64,000 nt of DNA from an uncultured Bacilli bacterium (lineage in GTDB: Bacteria; Bacillota_I; Bacilli_A; RF39; UBA660), in assembly GCA_934154785.1 (NCBI GenBank), contig CAKPGL010000003.1, forward strand, positions 1-64,000. The letters run 5' to 3'. Below, in pieces: positions 35,874 to 44,814 of this stretch. The notes under the pieces are model-generated. The model ran no database searches and was not told the origin of the DNA. It was given only the letters and a program-made list of their open reading frames with translations. The first letter of the stretch is position 1; every line of letters starts with the position of its first letter. The position numbers and the translations under genes were made by a program.

Positions 35874-37469
35874 TTAGTTTTCAATAGTAATTATCTTCCT
35901 TTCTAAATCAATTTTTGCATTTAAACCATAAGGTAACGTACACATTGGGGCACTATGACCAAAATTAACATTATATAAAACTGGTAAATCAACTAATTTA
36001 TTCTCTTTATTTATAACTTTTAAGATAGCAGATTTATATTCTTCATAATATGTTTCATCCTTTGGTTTACCTATTATAATGCCATTAATATTATTTAATA
36101 TTCCCAAAGCGTGTAAATGTCTTAAAAAGTAAGTAACATCTTCTGGAGATGGTTTCATTTCACTAGTTTCAATAAATAATATTTTATTTCCCCACTCTTT
36201 AATATTTGGCCAAATTTCAGTTCCAATAATCATATTTAATACTTCTAAGCATCCACCTAATAATTCCCCTTCAATCAGTCCTTTGCCTTGTAACACCTCA
36301 AATCCATGTTTTTCTAATTGCATTTTTCTAAAGTCATTATCTTTTGAACTATCTGTCCAATCAATTCTATCATTTGTCCATTCTTTACTTGATTTAATAA
36401 CAATATCTTTATTCTTAAATAGAACATTTTCTAAACAATTTTTAGTATACTCATGCATACAACCATTTTCTGCAATTTCAGATAATAATGCTGGTCCATA
36501 ATATGAAACTATTTTGTTTTTATATAACAAAAAATGAGTTACTGTTGTATCCGAATATCCAATAAATATTTTAGGATTATTTTTTAAAATTTTTGAATTT
36601 ATATAAGGTATGATCCTTATACTATCATCACCGCCAATCATAGTAAAAATTGCTTTAATTTTTTTATCTTCAAAAGCTCTCATCAAATCATCTGCTCTTG
36701 CTTCAGGATGATTATATAAATAATCACATCCTTTTAATGCATTTGGCATTGTAACTACATTTAATCCAAATTCTTCTTCCAATCTTTTTTTTCCAATTTC
36801 GTATCGATGAATAAATTCTTTTTCACCGCCCATACCACTTGATAAACTTACTATAGCTACAGTATCTCCTTTTTTTAATTTTTTAGGAATAATCATTTCA
36901 TCAATCCTTTCTTTTTGCGTATCATATATTTCATTTATTTTTCTTAAGCATAGTTGAATTTTTTCTTCAATAGGCTTATTACCATCAATATATAAAACTT
37001 TACAAAAAAATTTTTTTGACCAAGCATCAGTTTCCTTTTTACTACCCAATTCATCTTCAGATGTATCATATTGCATTGCCCAATCCAAATACTGATTAAA
37101 TTGTTCATACATATCTCCACCTTTTTTAAATCTATCACCATACATTTCAAATTCTCTATCTATAATTCGTTTTTTCCTTACATGATTATCAGTTTCAATA
37201 ATTATTAACAAATCAAACATAGGAATTAATGTTTCTGACCAAGGATAGAACAAGCCACTAGCAATAGTTGAAGAATTATTTTTCAATATTTGTTCTAACG
37301 TATTTACAGCAACCTCATTACTCACAGCAATAGTATATGGTTGTATATTTTCACCCCATACCCATAAAATATCATCTGTATCAACAAAATTATAATTTAA
37401 AATTTCTGACAATTTTTTTCCTAAAAAAGTCTTCCCGCTACCACTCGCACCAGTTATTTGTATATTCAT
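35874..37469 (-). CDS. P-loop kinase fused to MccF-like S66 peptidase
   Basis: Residues 1-180 form a small-molecule-kinase-like P-loop domain with Walker A GASGSGKTFLGKKL, DTDD, and a lid-like RKKRIIDREFEMYG. From about 190 (MIIPKKLKKGDTVAIVSLSSG) a complete S66 domain follows with GGDDS, GYSDTTVTH, FIETSEMKPSPED and NFGHSAPM, so the Ser-Glu-His triad is intact. The total is 531 residues. It overlaps the HisRS-like gene by 4 bp upstream. Kinase plus peptidase in one chain suggests two ways to disarm one compound (phosphorylate and hydrolyse), but this is inference. Confidence 0.82.
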   Translation of the reverse strand: MNIQITGASGSGKTFLGKKLSEILNYNFVDTDDILWVWGENIQPYTIAVSNEVAVNTLEQILKNNSSTIASGLFYPWSETLIPMFDLLIIIETDNHVRKKRIIDREFEMYGDRFKKGGDMYEQFNQYLDWAMQYDTSEDELGSKKETDAWSKKFFCKVLYIDGNKPIEEKIQLCLRKINEIYDTQKERIDEMIIPKKLKKGDTVAIVSLSSGMGGEKEFIHRYEIGKKRLEEEFGLNVVTMPNALKGCDYLYNHPEARADDLMRAFEDKKIKAIFTMIGGDDSIRIIPYINSKILKNNPKIFIGYSDTTVTHFLLYKNKIVSYYGPALLSEIAENGCMHEYTKNCLENVLFKNKDIVIKSSKEWTNDRIDWTDSSKDNDFRKMQLEKHGFEVLQGKGLIEGELLGGCLEVLNMIIGTEIWPNIKEWGNKILFIETSEMKPSPEDVTYFLRHLHALGILNNINGIIIGKPKDETYYEEYKSAILKVINKENKLVDLPVLYNVNFGHSAPMCTLPYGLNAKIDLERKIITIEN

Positions 37470-38569
37470 AATTTTCTTTTATATACCTTTCCTAAATATT
37501 CCAAACCCATACCTGATGTAACACACTTTTCTTTGTTATCACTTAAAATTTTTCCTATCCAATCATTAACACCACCATCTATTAACACTAAAGATTTCCC
37601 ATCTTTAAAAATAACTTCAATTTCATAACATATGTCATCATAATATGTTAATCCAGATTTTCTATTCAATTGTAAATTAAATTTTACATCCTTATGCTTT
37701 GATTTTAATGGCTCAATTATATTGTTATTTAAAAATTTATATGTATTATTTATACTAATTAAATAACTTTTTTCTGCATTTAATGCATCTATTCTACTTT
37801 CATTATTTATAATATTTGGTAATGATATATTATATTTTTGAAAAACATCATAATTAGGATTTACGGTGTGAGAAAGAATAAGATTTTCATCCACATTATA
37901 AAATTTATATATTTCTTTTACTAAAGGTATAAAACAAAAATTTAAATTTATTTGTTCTATATTTAAATTTTCCTTTAAATTTTCAACAACATTTAACCAA
38001 TTATTTAATTGCAGTTCTAATGTTTTAAACATATTATTACCATTATTTCTAAAACTTGACACTAAAGAACATGCCCTAAAATGTTGACTCCAATGCGTTT
38101 TTTTACCCGTACCATAATTTTGAGTTCTTAAAATTCTAGTCGATGCTGCTAAATTGACATTTTCTACATTCATTTTTCTAATTCTATATGCACATTCTAA
38201 TGCCATTGATATAGAAGAATCACTCATTACTTCCGAATTTCTAATTGAACTTAAAACATTATTTTGATTTATTAAAGTTAATGTTGAATTTAACCCAAAT
38301 GGATTAATAGGTGATAATTCAATGCATTCAAAATTACTACTTACACTATCAAAAAATATATTACTTATTTCATTGTATGTGCGTGGATCTATTTTTGATG
38401 GTTCATATAAATCATACTTTCTTTCATAATTTTTTAATAAATTTGATGGAATTATGTTTTTTGATCTCAAATTAAATATATCAATCATTGTACTATTGAA
38501 TTTTTTTGCTTCTTCATTAACTAAAGCATCAAAATCATTTTTTGTTAATTTAATTTTTTCAATACTCAT
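37466..38569 (-). CDS. HisRS/HisZ-like class II synthetase paralogue
   Basis: Diverged but recognisable. HFRACSLVSSFR matches motif 2, SGLTYYDDICYEIEV matches the HisRS block RGLDYYTG..FE, and IDGGVNDWIGKIL with TSGMGLEYL matches GGRYD and motif 3. The catalytic core fills the 367 residues; there is no C-terminal anticodon-binding domain. It may therefore activate an amino acid as adenylate without charging tRNA, or act as a regulatory subunit like HisZ; no hisG is visible. Tightly packed in the operon (1-bp overlap upstream, 4-bp downstream). Confidence 0.65.
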   Translation of the reverse strand: MSIEKIKLTKNDFDALVNEEAKKFNSTMIDIFNLRSKNIIPSNLLKNYERKYDLYEPSKIDPRTYNEISNIFFDSVSSNFECIELSPINPFGLNSTLTLINQNNVLSSIRNSEVMSDSSISMALECAYRIRKMNVENVNLAASTRILRTQNYGTGKKTHWSQHFRACSLVSSFRNNGNNMFKTLELQLNNWLNVVENLKENLNIEQINLNFCFIPLVKEIYKFYNVDENLILSHTVNPNYDVFQKYNISLPNIINNESRIDALNAEKSYLISINNTYKFLNNNIIEPLKSKHKDVKFNLQLNRKSGLTYYDDICYEIEVIFKDGKSLVLIDGGVNDWIGKILSDNKEKCVTSGMGLEYLGKVYKRKL

Positions 38570-39399
38570 TATACTTCCTCAGTCAAAAATATTTCAGGTT
38601 CTTCATCACATATGTTTTTTCGTAATAATATAACTGAATAATTTGTCATAGCTAAATTATCATTAAATATTGTTATTGTATTATTCCATCTTTTCTTTAT
38701 TATTTTAATTTCTTCATCACTATAAACATCTAAATGTTTCTTTGAATCTAACATTTTATCAACATAATCATTTATTTGCTTTTTTGCACAATAAATAAAT
38801 TTATAATCTTTTTTATAATATAATTCTAGTTTTTTTTCTGAAAAGTCTAACCAATCGTTTTCATAATAACATTTAATTTTAAATCCTAACTCATTATTTA
38901 CTTTATTTATTATATTAATATTTGGTTTTTCCCTGTACCAAATTGGAACAATTGAAATAAATCCATTGGGTTTTAATACTCTAATCATTTCATCGAAAGC
39001 TTTTCCTTTATTATTTATAAATGATATGGCATTCCCACAAATTATTAAATCAAATGTATTATCATCGAAGCAAGATAAATTTTCTGCATCTCCATATTGA
39101 AATTTTATTTTATTTTTATTCAAACAATTATAATCTATTTTTTCGTTAGCGTTTTCAACTGAATACTTATTTATATCAATTCCAACAACATGGCAATTAG
39201 TAATTTTATTTATTTCTAATGACGAAAATCCATTTGTACACCCAATTTCTAATACTTTGGATTTTTCATTAATAAAGCTATTAATTGCTATTTCTCTTAT
39301 TGTCTTTTTCCCTCCAGAAGGTCTATTTTCTTCTTTTATTAATGAAATAAAATCTGTATAACTCATTTTTTCTATGTCATTTTTTGTATATTTTTTCAT
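38569..39399 (-). CDS. Class I SAM-dependent methyltransferase
   Basis: The SAM-binding loop VLEIGCTNGFSSLEI is motif I, VVGIDINKYS the acidic ribose-binding strand, YGDAENLSCF motif II and FDLIICGNAISF motif III. The last 100 residues (WLDFSEKKLELYYKK ...) are variable and may bind substrate. At 276 residues it fits small-molecule methyltransferases. Start 39399 follows GGAGGAAAAT. Its product is presumably methylated on the amino acid or nucleotide handled by the adjacent synthetase paralogues. Confidence 0.85.
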   Translation of the reverse strand: MKKYTKNDIEKMSYTDFISLIKEENRPSGGKKTIREIAINSFINEKSKVLEIGCTNGFSSLEINKITNCHVVGIDINKYSVENANEKIDYNCLNKNKIKFQYGDAENLSCFDDNTFDLIICGNAISFINNKGKAFDEMIRVLKPNGFISIVPIWYREKPNINIINKVNNELGFKIKCYYENDWLDFSEKKLELYYKKDYKFIYCAKKQINDYVDKMLDSKKHLDVYSDEEIKIIKKRWNNTITIFNDNLAMTNYSVILLRKNICDEEPEIFLTEEV

Positions 39400-39452
39400 A
39401 TTTTCCTCCAATCATGCTTTTTTAATTTTTTACTTACTTTATCTTAATAATT

Positions 39453-40478
39453 CTATAATACATTTTTTTGCCCATTAAATCTCAAACATAATTGCATATT
39501 TCTTATATCATCACATTTTAAAACCCACATAAGAAAACGTTCCGTTCCCATACCAAATCCTGAAGTCTTTAAAGGTTTTAATTTTTTCATATTAATATAC
39601 CATTCATATTCATATTTATCTACTTCATGATATTTTAAAGAATTTAATAATTCTATATGATCAAAATGTCTTTCACCACACCCAATCGTTTCACCTATTC
39701 CCATTAACAAATCAGCATTTTTAGTGGTTCCTTCAATATTTAAATCAACTTTTTGATAAAATGGTACTGCAAGTACATCATAATTTGTTATCCAAACTAA
39801 TCCGTTATATAATTTCAATATTTCACTTTCACCTAGTTTAGTAATATTTCTCCAGCCTCTATTATATTCAATATATTTACTTATATCATTGCCATGATTT
39901 TTCTTTAATGTCTCCTCCGCCTCATCAAAAGTTACTCTAAAAAAATGTGCACTACAATTCGCCACTTTTTCTATATGTGAAATATCGCCTATCGCTTGTT
40001 TGACTTCTTCTCCCATTTTTTCAATTATTTTTTTAGACAAATATTTTATATATTCTTCAGCCAAATTCATTATATCATCTAAGTCTCCAACTATTTCTGC
40101 TTCACTATGATAAAATTGACATAAATGTCTTTCATCAGCAAGTTCTCCCCTAAATGATGGCATAATATAATAAACTCCTTTATTAGTTAGCCTACAACCA
40201 TATTCTAATAAAAATTGCATTGAGTCTGCTAAATATGTATCTATTCCTTGAATATTAACTTTTACTGGTAGCGAATCACTTCCTCTTCCCATCGGACTCG
40301 ATATTGAACCTGTTGTAACAGGTAAGTGCATTGTTATAATTCCTTTCTTTTCATAAAATTTCATTGTTTCTACTGATAGTAAATTTTGCAATTCAACTAA
40401 CAATTTATACCAAGGATCATCCATTGCTTTAATATAATGAGTATCACAATTCATCCAAGTATTCGGTTCTTTTATCAT
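39453..40478 (-). CDS. AsnRS/AsnA-like class IIb synthetase paralogue
   Basis: A catalytic core of Asp/AsnRS type. YYIMPSFRGELADERHLCQFYHSEAEI is motif 2 with the flipping region, TIGCGERHFDHIE precedes motif 3, and GFGMGTERFLMWVL is motif 3. The N-terminal OB anticodon-binding domain is missing, since the protein starts directly in the core. Such truncated paralogues include archaeal asparagine synthetase and amide-forming biosynthetic ligases. Expected chemistry: activation of Asp or Asn as adenylate, then transfer to ammonia, an amine or a nucleotide. It follows the rel-like gene by 10 bp. Confidence 0.75.
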   Translation of the reverse strand: MIKEPNTWMNCDTHYIKAMDDPWYKLLVELQNLLSVETMKFYEKKGIITMHLPVTTGSISSPMGRGSDSLPVKVNIQGIDTYLADSMQFLLEYGCRLTNKGVYYIMPSFRGELADERHLCQFYHSEAEIVGDLDDIMNLAEEYIKYLSKKIIEKMGEEVKQAIGDISHIEKVANCSAHFFRVTFDEAEETLKKNHGNDISKYIEYNRGWRNITKLGESEILKLYNGLVWITNYDVLAVPFYQKVDLNIEGTTKNADLLMGIGETIGCGERHFDHIELLNSLKYHEVDKYEYEWYINMKKLKPLKTSGFGMGTERFLMWVLKCDDIRNMQLCLRFNGQKNVL

Positions 40479-40488
40479 ATTTTTTCTC

Positions 40489-41928
40489 CTATCTTTTATT
40501 AAATTCTTTTATTTTTCTTTTAGCTAAACTTGTTTGTGCTTTATCAATCCATTCTTCTCTTGGACCATAATATAAATCATCAGTAATAATTCTAACTCTA
40601 TCTTTATTTTGAAGCATATAATCTATTGGAACATACTCATCATTAACAAATGCTCCAACCATTGTATTCCCTATATCGGTATGAATTTTATATGCAAAAT
40701 CTATTGGGGTTGAACCTTTTGGTAATTCTATTATATCACCTTTAGTTGTATAAACATAAACTCTATCAGCAAACAATTCACATTTAACTTGATTTACAAA
40801 TTGTTGATTATCACCAAACATTGAATTAATTTCGGTTAATGATTTAAAAAACTGGAATTTTTGTTTTAAATCATCTTGCATAACATCTCTTGCTTTTCCC
40901 TTTTGTTCATCCCAATATGCAGTTAATCCAAATGAAGCAACTTTATCCATATCAAATGTTCTTATTTGTATTTGTACTAATCTATCATCTGGGCCAAATA
41001 CAGTTGTATGTAAACTTTGATACATATTTGTTTTTGGATTACATATATAATCTTTAAATTTATCATTTATTGGATGATACTCTTTATGTATCATTCCTAA
41101 TGTATAATAACAGTTTGCAACCTCATCTACCATTATTTTAAGTGCTAATAAATCATGTATATCAGACAATTTATGTCCTTCATTTAATCTCTTATATATT
41201 CCATATATATTTTTAGTTCTAACTTTAATCTCGTTTGGAATACTTTTATCATTCAGTAATATTTGTATTTTGTGTAACATTTCTTTTAAACAATCATTAC
41301 TGGTTTCTTCTAATTTTATTTTTCTTTCCTCAATTTTTTTATACATATCTGGTTTCAAATACCTAAGTGATAAATCTTCTAATTCTGATTTGATTCTATA
41401 TGCACCAATATAATAGGCAAGTGGTACAAATATTTCCATAGTTTCTAGGGCATTTTCCTTTTGTTTAAATTCTGACTTAAATTGTAATGTTCTCATGTTA
41501 TGAAGTCTATCAGCAAGTTTTATGATTATTATTCTTACATCTTCAGTAATACCAGTTATTATTTTTCTAGTATTTGCATAATTTTGATCTTGTTTAGAAG
41601 AAAAATTCATTTTAGATAATTTAGTTACACCATCAACTAAATTAGCAATATTTTGATTAAAATCGTGTGCAATATCTTCTTTAGTGATATTAGTATCTTC
41701 TAGTGTATCATGCAAAAGTCCTGCACAAATAGTGTCTCTATCAGCGTGCATTTCAGCAAGTATATAAGCAACGTTTAAAGGATGACTTATATAAGGTTCT
41801 CCACTTTGTCTTTTTTGACCTGAATGTAAATTATCAGCATAAAGATAAGCCTTCTTTACTATTTCTACTTCTTCTTTGTTATATTCTTCAAGTTTAATTA
41901 GCAAATCATTTAAAGTAATATTATTCAT
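40489..41928 (-). CDS. RelA/SpoT homologue, short, probably hydrolase-biased
   Basis: The N-terminal HD hydrolase domain is intact (HPLNVAYIL, LLHDTLED at 71-78, KLADRLHNMRTL). The synthetase domain keeps RTKNIYGIYKRL, DIHDLLALKI and YQSLHTTVFG. However, the conserved catalytic Glu of the E(V/I)QIRT motif is Gln here (VQIQIRT, about residue 319). A TGS domain follows (YVYTTKGDIIELPKGSTPIDFAYKIH). The protein ends at 479 residues, without the helical, zinc-finger and ACT parts of full Rel (about 730). It is the first gene of the six-gene operon on the island, so it may tune (p)ppGpp or a related nucleotide for that system. Confidence 0.82.
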   Translation of the reverse strand: MNNITLNDLLIKLEEYNKEEVEIVKKAYLYADNLHSGQKRQSGEPYISHPLNVAYILAEMHADRDTICAGLLHDTLEDTNITKEDIAHDFNQNIANLVDGVTKLSKMNFSSKQDQNYANTRKIITGITEDVRIIIIKLADRLHNMRTLQFKSEFKQKENALETMEIFVPLAYYIGAYRIKSELEDLSLRYLKPDMYKKIEERKIKLEETSNDCLKEMLHKIQILLNDKSIPNEIKVRTKNIYGIYKRLNEGHKLSDIHDLLALKIMVDEVANCYYTLGMIHKEYHPINDKFKDYICNPKTNMYQSLHTTVFGPDDRLVQIQIRTFDMDKVASFGLTAYWDEQKGKARDVMQDDLKQKFQFFKSLTEINSMFGDNQQFVNQVKCELFADRVYVYTTKGDIIELPKGSTPIDFAYKIHTDIGNTMVGAFVNDEYVPIDYMLQNKDRVRIITDDLYYGPREEWIDKAQTSLAKRKIKEFNKR

Positions 41929-41943
41929 CAAAACACCTCCTAA

Positions 41944-42001
41944 ATAAAAAAATAATCGGTGTCAAAAAACACATATTATAATGTTTCGACTGACACCGAT
42001 T
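41944..42001 (-). promoter_or_regulatory. Leader hairpin/attenuator upstream of the rel-led operon
   Basis: AATCGGTGTCA (41954-41964) and TGACACCGATT (41991-42001) form a perfect 11-bp stem with a 26-base loop. On the minus strand it is followed by ATTTTTTTATTT and then the AGGAGGTG ribosome site. Placed just before the start codon it looks like an attenuator; alternatively it ends transcription arriving from the remnants upstream. The loop contains TATAAT. Confidence 0.55.
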
Positions 42002-42221
42002 TTGAAATATTATTTTTGTTTGAGCATGAATAGAAGCATGAGTAAATTATGTTAGTATAATATTTATTTCTAGCACTTAATTTTTTTGAATAATCAATCA
42101 TAATTTTATCAATTAATCTAATCATACTAATAGTCTCCCAAATAAATTTAATCTATATTTTATCATTTTTTCTAGGAATGTCAATAGCTTTTTTGAAAAA
42201 ATGTTGATTATTTTCGTATTT

Positions 42222-42660
42222 TTATTTTTCAAAATCGTAATCATCTTTATCTTTTTTATTATAAGATTTTTATTGGATTTCATATAACTAGGAATTTTTG
42301 CATAATAAAATAATTCATCTTCCTTATCAGTACTGCTTGAAACATCATTAACATCATCTGAATTAAAATTATTTCACTTGCAGTATCGTTTTTAGACTTG
42401 TCATTACCAAATAATAATATCTTTCTAAAAAAGTGCTTTATTACCTCTAAAATGGCTGAAATATAGAATTTTAAATTATTGTTTTTTTCGGTTAGATTAT
42501 GATTTCTAGTTTTTAATGATTTTATTTTTCTTTACACATTTTGATTTTCTTTTTCTAATGTTTGATGACTTTTAGTATATTCGTTAACTTCTGAAAACAA
42601 CTCTTTTATTTTAGGTTCTAATTCAATTACTTTTTTTGTTTCATTAATAACTTTATTCAT
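42222..42660 (-). pseudogene. Decayed plasmid mobilisation (Mob/Pre) protein C-terminus
   Basis: Reading on the minus strand: NKVINETKKVIELEPKIKEL and EYTKSHQTLEKENQ, a stop, then KIKSLKTRNHNLTEKNNNLK, ISAILEVIKHFFRKILLFGNDKSK, a frameshift, DDVNDVSSSTDKEDELFYYA and KIPSYMKSNKNL, another shift, and KDKDDYDFEK with a stop at 42222. This is the coiled-coil tail of MobV/Pre relaxases. The catalytic N-terminus is gone, so the gene is dead. Confidence 0.65.
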
Positions 42661-42948
42661 ACTATCAAAAGTATATTTTCTAATTCTTTAAAATTACATT
42701 ACAAAAAAGATACTTAATCAAAAGTACCTTTGCTAATCATAAACAACATTAATTTTATTTTAATAACTTATATTTTAGTATCATTATAAAGAGAACGTGT
42801 TAGTTTTATATTATTATTGATACTACTATTTTAAAATCATTTTCTTTATATTTATTTTCATTTATAGAATTTACTAATATATTCGTTTTATCAATAATCC
42901 CTTTAAAATAAAGTAAATTGTCAATTTTTCTAATCTGTGTCATTTCGA
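42661..42948 (-). other. Degenerate island sequence
   Basis: One short minus-strand frame (MTQIRKIDNLLYFKGIIDK ..., 42943 down to about 42806, 45 codons) has no ribosome site. GAGAACGTGTT (about 42791) recurs near the recombinase promoter at 33343-33353 in opposite orientation. Nothing else is supported. Confidence 0.3.
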
Positions 42949-43490
42949 TTAACCAAGACAATTAGTAAGTCCTAGATGTAATTTTTCACTATCTACTCTT
43001 TCATAAATAAGTTCCGCAGCTGTCTTGCCAGTAATAGCGAAATGAAGTTTGTTCTGAACAATTTTAAAAAATGTATATGCTTCTTCAGATTTTTTATTAT
43101 AATCTGCACTAGTTGCAATAAAAATATCTGTAATTTTTTGATAAGACATTCGCTCACTAGTACGAATTACTTTAATACGTTCTAATAATTCATCAAAATA
43201 TCTCGTTTCAAATCTATTTCCATTGATAAATCTGTCACCATTTAAAGCAAATCCTTTTACCATATATTCTTTAATTATTTTATTAGCCCAAGTTCTAAAT
43301 TTAATTGCAGTTTTAGAATTAACTCTAAATCCAATAGATATAATCATATCTAAGTTATAATATTAATACATTCTTTTTAACTTCTCTATTTCCTTCTTTT
43401 TGAATTAGTGCATAATTTGCACTAGTTGAATTCTCATTTAATTCATCTTCATTATATATTTTGTTAATATATTTCACAATTATGGGATTG
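42949..43490 (-). pseudogene. RhuM-family protein, truncated and frameshifted
   Basis: The central RhuM domain is clear (MIISIGFRVNSKTAIKFRTWA, IKEYMVKGFALNGDRF, YFDELLERIKVIRTSER, FFKIVQNKLHFAITGKTAAELIYERVD). It breaks off after LGLTN. Upstream, in another frame, KIYNEDELNENSTSANYALIQ and KEGNREVKKNVL is the preceding part, so one extra base near 43365 separates the halves. The N-terminus and C-terminal third are missing. RhuM genes are common beside mobile elements; this one is not functional. Confidence 0.75.
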
Positions 43491-43511
43491 ATTATACCTA
43501 AATGTAAGGTT

Positions 43512-44741
43512 TTACTTAAGTTTTAAGACACACACACATTCAACGTGACTAGTATTAGAAAACATATCTACTGGTGTTAGTTCTAAAATATCATATTTAA
43601 CACTCAATAAATTTAAATCTCGCATTAATGTCATAGGGTCACAAGAAACATAAACTATTTTCTTAGGATTTATCTTAAATATTTCTTTAATAGCAAGTTC
43701 ATTTAATCCAGCACGTGGAGGGTCGACAACAACTGTATCAACATGATAATTATGCTTACTTAATATTTCTCCAGTATCACCAGCATAAAAACTAATATTA
43801 TTAATCTTATTTAATTCTTTATTTTTATTAGCACTTTTTACTGCTGAAGTATTTATTTCTATTCCCACTACTTCTTTAGCGTATTTACTTAAAAGTATAC
43901 CTATAGTACCAGTGCCACAATATAAATCAAGAATAGTCTCAGTTTCTTTAGGATCTACATATTCTATAACTTTACCATATAACTTTTCCGTTTGTTTAGT
44001 ATTAACTTGAAAAAAAGAATCAGCAGTAATTATAAATGTTTTATCAAATAATTTTTCTAAAATATAATCATTACCATATATAGTCTTAAATTCATTATTA
44101 TAAGAAATAATAATACTATCTACTACACCACTTAATAAATTAATTATCTCTTGTTCATTTACTTTCTTACTTACATATATAATTACCATACTATTACTAA
44201 TATTTAAAGAAGATCGTATTACAATAGATGTAATACCATCTAAATTCATATTGTTTTTAATAATACTATATATCTTATTTATGTTTTTATCTAATAATAT
44301 ACAAGAATCTATTTCTATTAAATCATTACTTTTTGCTTTAAAATATCCAATTTTATTATTACTAACATGTAATGTAACTTTATTACGATAGTATAAGTCA
44401 TTAGAAGAAATTATATCCTTTATTTTAAAATCTATATTAGAAAACCTATTTTTTATGTTTTCTATCTTTTTTTGTTTAAATTTTAATTGTTCTTCATAAG
44501 AAATGTGCATAATATCGCATCCACCACAAATATTAAAGTAAGGACAGATAGGATTTATTCTTACTGGTGAAGAAGTAATTATTTTATTAACCTCTGCTTC
44601 TATAAAATTCTTCTTTTCTTTTAAAACTTTAATTTCTACTACTTCTTTAGGTAAAGCATTATATACAAATACAGTTTTATTATTTAATTTTCCTATTCCT
44701 CTACCTTGATGATCATAATCTATTATTTCTATTGTTTCCAT
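43512..44741 (-). CDS. rlmD: 23S rRNA (uracil-5-)-methyltransferase RlmD/RlmCD
   Basis: An N-terminal TRAM domain (IEIIDYDHQGRGIGKL) is followed by a 4Fe-4S cysteine cluster (CPYFNICGGCDIMH). The methyltransferase core has ILDLYCGTGTIG, VVVDPPRAGL and the catalytic Cys in VYVSCDPMTLMRDL. It makes 5-methyluridine in 23S rRNA using SAM. The 409 residues are somewhat short but complete. The last codons (TSHVECVCVLKLK) contain the att core, so the present C-terminus is probably supplied by the island. Confidence 0.93.
   Translation of the reverse strand: METIEIIDYDHQGRGIGKLNNKTVFVYNALPKEVVEIKVLKEKKNFIEAEVNKIITSSPVRINPICPYFNICGGCDIMHISYEEQLKFKQKKIENIKNRFSNIDFKIKDIISSNDLYYRNKVTLHVSNNKIGYFKAKSNDLIEIDSCILLDKNINKIYSIIKNNMNLDGITSIVIRSSLNISNSMVIIYVSKKVNEQEIINLLSGVVDSIIISYNNEFKTIYGNDYILEKLFDKTFIITADSFFQVNTKQTEKLYGKVIEYVDPKETETILDLYCGTGTIGILLSKYAKEVVGIEINTSAVKSANKNKELNKINNISFYAGDTGEILSKHNYHVDTVVVDPPRAGLNELAIKEIFKINPKKIVYVSCDPMTLMRDLNLLSVKYDILELTPVDMFSNTSHVECVCVLKLK
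43533..43544. repeat. Att core repeat inside rlmD 3' end
   Basis: CACACATTCAAC, identical to 31415-31426. It encodes VECV on the minus strand within the last dozen codons of rlmD. Confidence 0.65.
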
Positions 44742-44814
44742 AAAATCACATCCATAATTATTGTATCATAAATTTTTAAATTTCGCTCATAATAACATTG
44801 ATGGAGGAAACTTT

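Noticed and set aside
36944..37150. Second reading frame inside the kinase-MccF gene
   Set aside because: Overlaps the conserved frame on the same strand, without a ribosome site or family match.
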